Source: Tetranychus cinnabarinus (taxonomy: Eukaryota > Arthropoda > Arachnida > Trombidiformes > Tetranychidae). From it: a stretch of 64,000 nt of DNA. The DNA lies in contig WHVY01000002.1 in assembly GCA_022266195.1 (NCBI GenBank), positions 14,771,001-14,835,000 of the forward strand, given 5' to 3'. Within the stretch, counting starts at the first letter, position 1. The number at the start of each line of letters is the position of its first letter. The position numbers and the translations under genes are program-made. The notes under the pieces were generated by a model. That model worked only from the letters and a program-made list of their open reading frames with translations, searched no databases and was not told where the DNA came from. Shown here one piece after another: positions 13,601-22,982 of the stretch.

Positions 13601-15251
13601 TGTTGTTATCCTTCAATTGTCTGTATTCAACAATCACCTTTAAGATTTGGTTAAATCATTTCATGTAAAAATGAAACTATTGAAGCAAAACATTCAAGTT
13701 ATTTTGACAAAACCCTTTTCTCTGATCATTTGGTTCTGAAGAGGAAAAGGCATTTTCAATGTGAAACATTTTGCTTTTCATTTGCAAATTAATTGTTCCA
13801 ACCATTTGACTGTTCAACAGTTGAACAGGTTTACAGTCATTAACATGTACAGAGTTGCTAATCATTTGCAAGTGACAGACAATAATGATTATAACTGGAA
13901 AAAGAAGTAAAAGAAGAAAAGATTTTCGCTTTTTTCAATGTTTGTTAATCATTTCCTTTTGTTTCCTATTCATGATAATAATAAATGTCAACTCACAATT
14001 TGATCGATTGAATATTGAATAAGACGATGAAATAAGGAAGATGGAGAAGAAGAGTTTTCCCTTTTTTCATCATTCTTCATCATTTCAGGCATTTCCTTCA
14101 TTCAAATGTTGCTCCACTAATGAACTGAAATGCGCTTTGCTTTTGTTTAACCCAGTCATTATTAACACTAATTGTTAATCACAAATGTTTTTGATAAGCA
14201 AACGTTCATTATTTAAGTTACATTTAAAGTCAAATGTGTTAAAATGTTTGGCCTTTATTGATGAACAGCAATCAACTGATCTGGATGTTGCTTCAAAGGA
14301 TAAGGTTAAAGATAGTGTTGAATATGTTTAAAGAGTTAACATGATTACATGTCATGATGATTCTCATGTTTGGTTGGTTGAATTTTAATTTCATTTGTTG
14401 AGTGTTTATCTGTTTATTTAAACTTGCCTTTTATACTTCTTTCCCTGTTAACCCAACATTTCTGATAACTTGAAGTTAATTGAGGATAAACTGATAATAA
14501 TAGTTTACTATATTTTTTTTGTTGCATCCAGATAATAGATTACTTGATATGGAATGAAAATAATTCAGTTTGACTGGTTCAGGGAAGAGTTCAACAAGAA
14601 AAGATGTTTTCATTTTGAAAATAACTTTTTTTTCTCGTACAGAAAATGCTATCAGATAATATTTGAAAATGTTGAATAAGAAATCTTTAAGTACATTTTT
14701 CAACCGTTTTTTAAGATTGAATAATCAAAAATCATAATCATTAGATTGAAGTTTTGGAGCAAAAAGTGTTGAACTTTCTTGAAGCAATTTTTAAAACTCT
14801 TTTTGAAGCAACTAATCGTTATAATTTCATCAAATGTTTCAAGTTGGGAAATATTTATATTTGGATTCTAATGATTCAAATGCTTTGTGCCTTTAACCAA
14901 GTTTAATGGCTTTTTGTTTGACAATTTTCATCGTCTTTTGTCAACATTTGATTAACATAATTGGTAATGTAGAAGGAAGATGTCTATTAATTGTGTAAAA
15001 ATGTATTTACTTGGAGGTAACGGAATTGCCTTTGGGATCGGTTGTTTTCGGGGTTACATTTGGTTTGATTGAAAAATTGTTGCCTTTAAAATGGTTTTTA
15101 GCTGCTTACCTGAAATGCCTTCATAGGTCCACCATTGTTCCCATGATGATGATACAAGGTAGGTTGATGGTGATAAAATGTGGTTCACTAAAACAATCCA
15201 ACAGGACAAAGTTAATGGTAACTGGATTAAAATTGATGACAAACTTTTCAT
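1681..15251 (-). CDS. Carbonic-anhydrase-related protein (CA10/11-like), acatalytic, 3' end outside window
   Basis: Three coding exons on the minus strand join in phase: 15110-15251 (signal peptide plus WEQWWTYEGIS), 2512-2648 and 1681-2089. The donors are GTAAGC, GTAAGT and GTAAGA, and the acceptors follow pyrimidine tracts. The protein so far has 229 complete codons. Residues 1-27 are a signal peptide and residues 37-229 are the alpha-carbonic-anhydrase fold. PNFWGRLNPKWSLC, QSPIDI and LFDPFL match CARP family motifs, and GSEHTIGG follows the zinc-site strand. Of the three zinc-binding histidines, the first is replaced by Ser149 and the third by Gln174. Only His151 remains, so the enzyme should be inactive, like vertebrate CA10/CA11, which are secreted neuronal ligands. 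The missing C-terminal exons must lie beyond position 1. Intron 1 is 12.5 kb. Orientation is tandem with par-3, starting about 500 bases past its stop. Confidence 0.88.
3584..3878 (-). pseudogene. Orphan 3'-terminal coding segment (81 codons) with stop and AATAAA
   Basis: On the minus strand an open frame runs from 3878 to a TGA stop at 3633-3635, and AATAAA follows at 3589-3584. The translation looks protein-like rather than random: it contains FVIEKERKSFAAAMNHFHEH, then FLVVIGPHLDPLNLI, and ends EWAAKKAQEIANKK. An in-frame TGA precedes it, overlapping an AG that follows a pyrimidine-rich run. It could therefore be the last exon of a small gene nested in the CARP intron. It could equally be a 5'-truncated retrocopy. 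I do not recognise the family and found no upstream exon before the MITE at 4117. Confidence 0.4.
4117..4636. mobile_element. Foldback MITE 1, TA target-site duplication
   Basis: A 520-base element has long imperfect terminal inverted repeats. The left end begins CAGGGGTATTCAGC and the right end finishes GCTGAATAGCCCTG. The arms (about 4117-4290 and 4448-4636) share several blocks, among them a 'gggtatttatattt' type segment, AAAATGACCT and the AAGTAAATGA block. TA flanks both sides (4115-4116 and 4637-4638). There is no coding capacity. TA duplication and CAGGG termini fit a non-autonomous Tc1/mariner-like family. Confidence 0.85.
4639..7906. other. AT-rich intronic DNA, no gene seen
   Basis: This stretch of CARP intron 1 has short AT-driven open frames only. 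None has splice signals or a recognisable motif. A purine-rich patch lies near 5080-5140. Nothing else is supported. Confidence 0.4.
7909..8613. mobile_element. Foldback MITE 2 with ~163-bp terminal inverted repeats
   Basis: A 705-base element begins CAGGGTCCGCCACA and ends TGTGGCGGACCCTG, flanked by TA (7907-7908 and 8614-8615). The inverted repeats (7909-8072 and 8451-8613) match almost base for base, including ATGGACCGGTCAAATTTTT and GGCGCCTGCGC blocks. They are far more similar to each other than the arms of MITE 1, so this copy is probably younger or has been homogenised. The centre (8073-8450) has no transposase frame. It is a Tc1/mariner-type TA-targeting non-autonomous element within CARP intron 1. 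Confidence 0.92.
8616..15109. other. AT-rich intronic DNA, no gene seen
   Basis: This is the remainder of CARP intron 1. Open frames are short, hydrophobic or Ser/Phe-rich and typical of AT-rich noise. A 9-bp stem palindrome lies at 13810-13828. No other structured feature was found. Confidence 0.4.
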
Positions 15252-15273
15252 GTTTACACAGTTGAAATATTTT

Positions 15274-15279
15274 TTTATT
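15274..15279 (-). terminator. Possible par-3 polyadenylation signal
   Basis: On the minus strand AATAAA occurs here, about 470 bases past the par-3 stop and only 25 bases before the CARP start codon. If used, the par-3 3' UTR would run into the CARP promoter region. Weaker non-canonical signals closer to the stop cannot be excluded. Confidence 0.3.
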
Positions 15280-15749
15280 TATAGTTTTTACAAGTTTGTA
15301 AATTTGTTTTTTTGTTTTTACAATATACAAAGACTATGAAACAATTTTGGTTAAACTGATGAATTAAGTAAATTGTTTGGTTTGGTTTTCCGTTAAAATC
15401 TCATTGTTTAACATACTTTAACTTCATCTTGATTGATTGATTGTTGATAATTTTGTTTTGATGATAATTTGACGAGTTGTAAGCAAACGTTAATTATATA
15501 ACGTCCAATGTTTAACTTAACTGGTTGACTTGAGATGTTAAATTAAGGGAATCGCTTTGTGATTTTTTCTTTCGCCCCAATAAAAAATATAGAAAAGTTT
15601 CTGATCAGTTTTGTTTCTTTTTTGCTTGTTTGTTATAAGTTGATACTGATGCGCATAAGACAAAATATAAATGTTTCATTTGGCAGATTCAATGTTGAAC
15701 CTTTTAGATTTTACTGCCATCTTGGGAATTATTTGAGGTTGATTATTCC

Positions 15750-18700
15750 TTAAGAGGATAGTGGAGTGTACATTGAATCTAAAGGTCCATTAGGTCGACT
15801 ATATTCTTCAACGTAAACTTTGTGAGGTCTACGGAAGGACGCATCTGTTGTGGTGGCTCCGCTGTTTGCCCAATAGACTGTTTGGCGATTGTTGACGTTG
15901 GTTGATCTGTAACTTCCAGAGTAAACATTGCGTTTAACAACACCATAAGGTGCATCATAAGTTGGATGCACAGTAGCTCCATAGGTGGATCTTTGTAATG
16001 TTTGGTATTGTCGTTCAACATAACCTGGGCCTGCTGATGTCGATCCTATTAAAGGAGCTGCATTCATGCGACCCGAAGACGTTCTAATGTGATTTGCAAC
16101 GTTTTTCATTTGCTGATCAGAAGCAGAGGGAAGAGTCCCGTAAGCTTGTTGTGACTGGTGCGGTGCAAGTTGGTTCTGTTGTTGACTAAATTGTACGTTT
16201 GAAGCAGGCGAGAAATGGTTAAGTAGTAAATTTGGTAAACCAACTGTAGATTTAACTTGAGTTTGTACCGCATGTTGGTGTGCATGCTGATGTTGATATT
16301 GATGTTGTTGTTGATGTTGCTGTTGATGCTGATGCTGGTATTGATCTTTTAGTTTGTTGTACGCTTCTTGAACCTTTTCTCTTTCGAGCATGGCTTCTTG
16401 AGCAGCGCGCACTTGATTATAATCCTCGGTTCTAGTGTTTTTAGATTTATTCTTTTTACCACTTCCCAAGCGAAGCAGTGTTCTGAATAGTCCTTTTTTA
16501 GCGTCTGAATTTTTATTTTTTATCAAATTGCTATCATCATCAGTACTTGTGAATTGTGAGCTGGTGCCTGTAGATGACACTGTTGCTTCAGATTGTTTAA
16601 ATTTATCCATATTATGATGGCGAGGAGGTCGGACGTCATGGTGATGAAGAATATTATTAGTTGATTGTTGTTGATACAGTTGATGTAGCTGATGTTGTTT
16701 TTGAAGTTGATGTTGTTGATGAAGTTGATGTTGTTGTTGTGATTGAGGTTGTGGTTGTTGATAATGTGAATGTTGTTGTTGTTTTAGTTGTTGTAGTTGT
16801 GGTTGTTGTGGTTGTTGAAGATGATGATGATGTTGATGTGGTGGGTGTTGTTGTTGTTGTTTATGAATAATATTTATATAAGAATTGTTTTCACTTTCTT
16901 CTTCATTTAAAGTTTCCATAGCTTTTTGAGTTTCTGTAACTCCATCATCATATGATTTGTCCACTGCAACACGAAAACTTTCGTTGGTTGTTCGAACTCT
17001 AGATACTTTGAGAGTTGCAGGCCGAGGTCCAGCAAATGGATTGCCCTCTTGACCATCTAATTGATCTTTTTGTAGTTCTTGCATCATTGTTTGAAGGCTT
17101 TCTAAAGAGCAAGACTTTTTGAGACCCAAATTAGGACCAACACGTTTGGTAGATGGTGCAACATGATAAGGACAAGAGCCTGGAGATTGACAGCTCCAGC
17201 AGCATTTGGGAGAAAAAAGAGGAAGATTTTTAGATGCACTTCGCTCTCCTCTTGCTGGTTTTGAAGGGGTATTGGCATTTCGTTCTTTAGATGGTGTTTT
17301 AGGAGATGTTAACCCATACTCTTTTCTCAATTTTTGTCTTTCCTTTTCTCTTTCTTCTTTAGCCTTTGCACAGAAACGTTTTTCAGAAACACTTTGACGA
17401 CCAAATCCATCTCGTGCAAAAACAATTTCGCAATCATTATTAATAGAAGTTACACTTTCTACATGCTTTAAAACGTTGGCCTCTGTATCGTCCATGTCTT
17501 CTATTGACTTGGGTATTGTTTGATTTGTTTCGTCACAATCAAAATTTCCAGTATCATTTTCAATAAATATGTCACTTCTGTTTGGAGACATGTCTCCACT
17601 ATTTGGCATTACTCTGTCACGAACTGAAGGTGTACGACCATGTAAACGATTAGAAACAGGGTGGTGATCATTAAAATGGACTTCAAGTTGATCATTTGGA
17701 GATACCATTGGCTTTGGGTTGTGAATAACAGTGTTATCACAAGATTTGTAGCTGCTTGTTGATATCAGATCAACAGTAACATTGGCATCTTCATTTATAG
17801 ATATGTCTCCACTATTTGAAATTAATCTTTCATGGATTGATGGTGTACGACCATGTAAACGATTAGAAACAGGTTGATGATCATTAAAGTGAATAACAGT
17901 ATTATCGCAAGAGTTGTAGCTGCTGGTAGACAGATCCTGTTTTGTTCCAACATTATCACTAACATCAACATCTGCATCTGTAGGCTCAGAAGATTTTTCA
18001 TTTTCAGGAGATTGGAGTTTTCGAGCTATTGTGACCCTTATTGAATTAAGACCATCACCAATTGAAAATGATTTCTGCATCAATGCAAATGCATCATCAT
18101 TTGATAAACCTAGAAGAGGTATTCCATTATTACTTATAATTTGATCATTAACTTTGAGACGACCATCTTTAAAAGCAGCTCCACCATGAATTATTTTATT
18201 TACAAACAAACCACAATCATAAGTCATACCTGATTCATCTTTGGACTGGAGACACTTAACACTTATTCCAAGGCCAGCAGAACTTGTGTCATTTGAAGGT
18301 ATATCAAAAGTAAAAACTTCACTTTGATGACCGTTGGGTATTTCCCCAGCTTTGTCACCAGGTAATGGACGGGGTAAGGATGGATTTGGTGAAATATCTT
18401 GCTCTTGGCGAGCAATAATTAAATCAACACTATTTCCGACTTGAATACTTTTTAAAATAGAAACAACATCTTGGAGTTTTTTCCTTAAAATATCAATCCC
18501 ATTGACTTGGAGAATCCTATCTCCTGACTTTAATGCTCCATCTTTTATAGCTGCACCTCTAGGAAAAATTGATTTAACATAAATAGATGAGTCTCCAGCA
18601 GGATTATCTTTCGTTGCAATGCTGAAGCCCAATCCATCAGCTCCTTTGATCAATCTAACATGATATTTTCGTCCCAGTTTTCTGGATCCAAGTCGACTAA

Positions 18701-19338
18701 TGGTATTGGTGTACTGTTCTAATCCAGAGTCAACAGAACATTTCACAATTCTTAATGTCATTTCATCAAGTTGAGAGGCTTCTCTAAGTATTTCTTGAGC
18801 TTGATCAAATGTTAAGTTGAGTAAACTTAAATCATTAACTGCAACTATTTTATCACCAACAGCAATTCCACCATTCTTATCAACTCGGCCTCCTGGTAAT
18901 ATGTTTTGAATAAGCATTCCACCAGCGGAATCTTCACATGGCAATATGCTCACACCTAAATTTCCACGCCCGTCATTTAATTTTATCAGAATTGATTCAT
19001 TATCTCCATTGAGTCTGATTGGAGATGCTGGAGTAGGACTAATCTTTTGTCTTAATTCTGTCAACTGGGCAGATAAATATTGATTTTCCAATTTCAATCC
19101 AGAAAGATTTTTCTTTAAATTGTTAATTGTTTGCTCTGATTCAATTAAAAGTTTCTCTAATTCACGGGTATATGAGGTAGCTGCAACTTCCTCTGTTGCA
19201 CATTTTTCACATCTATGAGAAAAAAAAGGAGGAAAGAATGAAAAGTAAGGGAAAAAAAGTAAAGAATAGAAAGATGAAAGAAAATATTTATTTGTCTTAC
19301 CTTGTCTGCTCGTTTTCATCTTCCGTGAGTGCTTTCAT
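15750..19338 (-). CDS. par-3: Partitioning-defective 3 / Bazooka cell-polarity scaffold (1166 aa), no CR1 domain
   Basis: Two coding exons on the minus strand, 19301-19338 and 15750-19212, join in frame (AG|A gives Arg13) and give 1166 aa. Residues 14-17 are CEKC and about 27-69 form a coiled coil. PDZ1 is about 86-170, PDZ2 about 196-282 (IYVKSIFPRGAAIKDG) and PDZ3 about 311-411 (KIIHGGAAFKDGRLKVND). The motif FARDGFGRQSVSEKR at 611-625 is the CR3 aPKC-binding and phosphorylation site, with the target Ser equivalent at 620. VGPNLGLKKSCSLESLQ and NESFRVAVDKSYD match the conserved region after CR3. Two Gln/His-rich tracts (DNA 16658-16865 and 16258-16345) lie in the C-terminal part. Par-3 assembles with Par-6 and aPKC at the apical cortex. 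The N-terminal CR1 oligomerisation domain of the family is absent, and an in-frame stop precedes the chosen ATG. An AG just before this ATG could alternatively be a splice acceptor. Confidence 0.93.
16258..16345 (-). repeat. Gln/His-coding repeat in par-3
   Basis: Interrupted CAA/CAT/CAG triplets encode a run of Gln and His in the par-3 C-terminal region. It is translated low complexity, likely length-variable between individuals. Confidence 0.7.
16658..16865 (-). repeat. Long Gln/His/Pro-coding CAA-type repeat in par-3
   Basis: About 200 bases of CAA, CAG, CAT and CAC triplets encode a Gln-rich stretch of some 70 residues with His, Leu and Pro interruptions. The long opposite-strand open frame here (Val/Asp-rich) is only the antisense of this repeat. 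Confidence 0.8.
17580..17930 (-). repeat. Internal tandem duplication in par-3 coding sequence
   Basis: Two copies of a unit of about 47-62 residues follow each other between PDZ3 and the aPKC motif (residues about 439-485 and 494-555). Both carry STSSY.SCDNTVIH, VSNRLHGRTPS and NSGD. The second copy has a 12-residue insertion. DNA identity is also high across 'gtgtacgaccatgtaaacg', so the duplication looks fairly recent. Confidence 0.8.
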
Positions 19339-19702
19339 ACTGTTGGTCAATTATAAGTAGTTAACAAAATAGAAATTAATTGATATTTTTATTTAAAATC
19401 AATTATTTACACAAAAACAATTGAGCCAAGTTTATTATAAAAATATTTTCCATTGCAACTGTTGCTGAAATTTGAAATTTCAGTTGGTTATCTGCCATCT
19501 GCTGATTCTCCCTTACACTTTAATGAAGCCAACAAAAGCACAAACTTAGCGCCATCTAATGCTTACACATGTATATTAGTATCACATGGTCACAAAGAGC
19601 ATTGTTTTTTAAAACGTGGTGTTCATTTAAACAGATTTGTTTAGATATTATTTTTTGTTAATTGTTGATTATCTCGTAATTTCTTAATTAGCTTGTGTCA
19701 AA
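19339..19702. promoter_or_regulatory. Head-to-head promoter between par-3 and FTSJ3
   Basis: The two start codons are divergent and 364 bases apart. No TATA box is placed convincingly for either. GCCATCT occurs twice on the plus strand (19494-19500 and 19551-19557), the second as GCGCCATCTAA. Its complement AGATGGC resembles the YY1/Pho core. A shared housekeeping-type promoter is inference from spacing. Confidence 0.6.
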
Positions 19703-22468
19703 ATGGGTAAAGCTAAAGTTGGAAAGCAGCGTAAAGATAGGTTTTACCAGTTAGCTAAGGAAACCGGTAAGTTGTATTTTATTTCTTATTTTACTTACAT
19801 TAACTAATTTTTGTTTTTGTTTTTCAGGTTACCGATCAAGAGCTGCATTTAAATTGATTCAATTGAACAGAAAATTTGAATTCTTACAAAGCTCAAAGGT
19901 TTTAATTGACCTTTGTTCTGCTCCCGGAGGATGGCTTCAAGTTGCTCAAAAGTTTATGCCTGTTTCCAGCGTTATTATTGGTATTGATTTGGTTCCAATA
20001 AAACCAATTCCAAATTGTTTAACATTTGCTTGTGATATAACTACACCACAGTGTCGCTCTTTAATTAAGAAAGAACTGAAAACTTGGAAAGCTGATGTCA
20101 TATTAAACGATGGTGCTCCAAATGTTGGTAAAAGTTGGACCCATGATGCTTTCGCTCAAATACGTTTAACTTTGAGTGCGGTTCAATTAGCAACAGAGTT
20201 TTTGATGAAAGGTGGATGGTTTATTACCAAAATTTTTCGATCCAGAGATTACAATGCACTCATGTGGTTATTAGGAAAATTGTTCAGAAAAGTTCATGCT
20301 ACTAAACCACAAGCTTCTCGTCATGAGTCCGCTGAGATTTTCGTTGTTTGTGAAAAATATCTGGCACCTGATAAAATTGATCCAAAATTTTTCGACCCAG
20401 GATTTTTATTTGAAGAAATTCCAGATCAAAATGATGAGAAGAAAAAGAAAGCAGAATTATTAAAACCCGTATCTAAACAGAAGAAAGCTAAAGCTGAAGG
20501 ATATAAAGAAGGAGATACTTTATATCACAAATTAAATGCTTCTGAATTCATTTCCAAAACCAATCACATCGAACTTCTAAGCGATTCCAATGAGGTAATT
20601 GTTTTGATCTTTAAACTCTTTATTTCATTCTAATGTGTTTCTTATTCCATTTTACTTTTTTGTTTACAGATGGTTTTAGATACTGAAGCTATTGAAAATC
20701 ATCCATCAACTACAGATGAAATAAAGGAGTTGATAAAAGACTTGAAAGTTCTTGGACGGAAAGAAATTTTGTAAGTTTTGAATATATTCTTGCTTTAATC
20801 TTTTAACTAATGTTTTGATTTTATTAATTTCTTAGGCAACTGATCGCATGGAGGCGAAAAATCAGAGCTGATCTCTACCCAAAAGAAAAAGGAGAAGGTA
20901 AAGAACTGGAAGAAGTTAAAGTAATACCAGAAGAAGAGTTGGAAGATGAGGACGATGAAGAACTAAACGAATTGAAAAGAAAAAAGAAAAAGATTCTCAA
21001 GGAAAGAAGAAAGTTGAATGCCAGAATGAATCTGGGAATGATTCAAAACGAAAATGAGCTTCACGAAGAAGATGACATGGAATTATTTACATTACGACAT
21101 TTGAAAAATCGATCTGAGCTTGAAAGATTCCAGAATGTTGATCTCGATATTCTTGACGAACATTTACCCAATACTGTTGAGTCTGAAGACGAGGAACCAT
21201 ATGATCCAAAATTGAAAAAAGTTTATTTCGATCGTCATGCTAAAGATGACTATGATTTTGAAGATGTGCACAAAAATCCAGACGAAATTCTTAGTGATGA
21301 AGAAGAGAACAAATCAAACATCGATGAACTTGAAGAAATCGATGAAAATGTTGACCAAGAAGAAGATGCTGAGGATGATGAAGAGACAGGAGGTGGACTT
21401 CTTGTCGATCTCGATGATAGGCCAAAAAATTTAAAAGACAGGATTTTCCTTGAAAGAGGTGTTTTCAATGACGATGAATTTGACGATGAAGATGATTTGG
21501 CAGCGATGGCACTGAATGCTTCACAACTGAGAAAAGAAAAGAAAGAGAAAAAGGCATTGTTAAAAGAAAAAGAGAAAAAAGCAACGAAAAAAGACTCAAC
21601 TAAATCCAAAGAGTCCCGAAAATCATCTTCTGGTGGCTCAGCTTCCAAAAAAGTTCGATTCGACACTGATGCCAAAGGTAAAACTGAGTTAGATGACGAC
21701 GAAAGTGATGATGACTTACTTGATAAAGTGGATAAAACGCCAACTCTTAGTGAAAGATGTAAATCTAATGTTAAATTAAACCCAGAAGAATTGGCTTTAG
21801 GATCTGTTTTAATTCAATCAGCTAAAATGAGAAGAGAGATTACTGATCAAGCTTGGAATCGTTATATGCATTCTGACCACGAGGCTCTTCCTTCTTGGTT
21901 CAAAAAAGACGAAGATATATTTTTCTACAAACCATTGCCAGTTCCTGCATCGACAGTTAATGAATTTAAGAAAAAGTTGAAAGAAATAAATGCTAGACCA
22001 ATCAAGAAAGTAGCCGAAGCTAATGCCAGAAAACGTAAACGAGCAACAAGGAAATTGGAACGAGCTCGCAAAAAGGCCGAGGCATTAACTGATGCTTCAG
22101 ATATGAGTGAACGAGAAAAGATGGCAACCATTAAAAAGTAAGTTTTATATATTTCTTGATTTTATTAAAACAAAATTAACGTAATTTTTTTCTTCTTGTC
22201 TTACAGCTTATACAAAAAAGCTCTTAAAGGAGAAAAGAAAAAGGAATTGCAATATGTTGTAGCGAAAAAGGGCAAAATCAACAAAAGGCCTGCTGGATTA
22301 AAAGGTCGTTATAAATTGGTGGATGGTCGACTGAAAAAAGATAAAGTAGCTAAAAAACGAGAAGCCAAAAGTAAGGGCAAAGGTAAAGGTAGAAGCAAAG
22401 GTCCATTCAAAAGTGGATTTAAAAGTGGAGGAAAAACTGGTGGTAAAAGGAGTAGAACTAGTAAATAA
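19703..22468 (+). CDS. FTSJ3: FTSJ3/Spb1 pre-rRNA 2'-O-methyltransferase (831 aa)
   Basis: Five exons join in phase: 19703-19766, 19828-20594, 20670-20770, 20836-22137 and 22207-22468. All have GT-AG borders. The protein has 831 aa, close to the usual length (about 840) of animal FTSJ3. The RrmJ/FtsJ domain covers about residues 23-200, with the SAM-binding motif DLCSAPGGW at 49-57. The K-D-K-E catalytic residues are Lys30, Asp116 (in LNDGAPN), Lys156 and Glu191 (in SAEIFVV). The middle is an acidic and lysine-rich charged region corresponding to the DUF3381 and linker parts. The C-terminal Spb1_C domain includes SWFKKDEDIFFYKPLP, and the end is a basic KSKGKGKGRSKG tail. The family acts in the nucleolus on 60S/40S precursor rRNA. 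It is divergently transcribed from par-3 and converges with the lipase gene. Confidence 0.96.
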
Positions 22469-22669
22469 AGGAATTAAATTAAAACATTCATGACCATGTA
22501 AATCTTTGAACTTCAACTCTTCTGTATCTAAAAGTCGTCATTAACTAATTTAATTTTAGTCAACCTGCAATCAATTGTTACATTGTTTATGGTTAAGTTG
22601 ATGTACAAACTAAATTGACTATTCTGAATACAAAGTAAACAAATTTACTTGAATCTTATCTCCTCTCTT

Positions 22670-22675
22670 AATAAA
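22670..22675 (+). terminator. Polyadenylation signal of FTSJ3
   Basis: AATAAA occurs 202 bases after the stop. The converging lipase gene ends at 22983, leaving about 300 bases between likely 3' ends. Confidence 0.5.
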
Positions 22676-22982
22676 GTACGTGAATCAAACTCTCAGCGTT
22701 GACTTATTATAATTATCAAGGCGTATTATCAAACTCAAAGAGATTCAACATTGAATTATCCAAAAGAAAAACTTGACACTTTTGTAAAGTTGATATCAAT
22801 TCATATTAAAATTACAATTTAACTTTGATTTACAATTGAAATTTCTCAAATTTATATAAAATATACGAAAAAATTTATGTGTGCGTAAATAAGATCAAAG
22901 TTAAACAATCAGTCGATTATATTTAATTCAGTTGACTTTGTATAATAATAATAACTCCTGAAATCAAGTACCTGACCTAGAT

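Noticed and set aside
13810..13828. Small palindrome with a 9-bp stem
   Set aside because: Size is within the range expected by chance in this much AT-rich DNA.
16661..16870. Plus-strand Val/Asp-rich open frame
   Set aside because: It is the antisense of the par-3 Gln/His repeat.
15750..19338. First impression of a Dlg5-type PDZ protein
   Set aside because: The second and third PDZ domains, the GFGRQSVSEKR motif and the GLKKSCSLESLQ region match Par-3. There is no SH3 or guanylate-kinase domain.
21250..21675. Minus-strand Ser-rich open frame
   Set aside because: It is the antisense of the acidic Asp/Glu region of FTSJ3.
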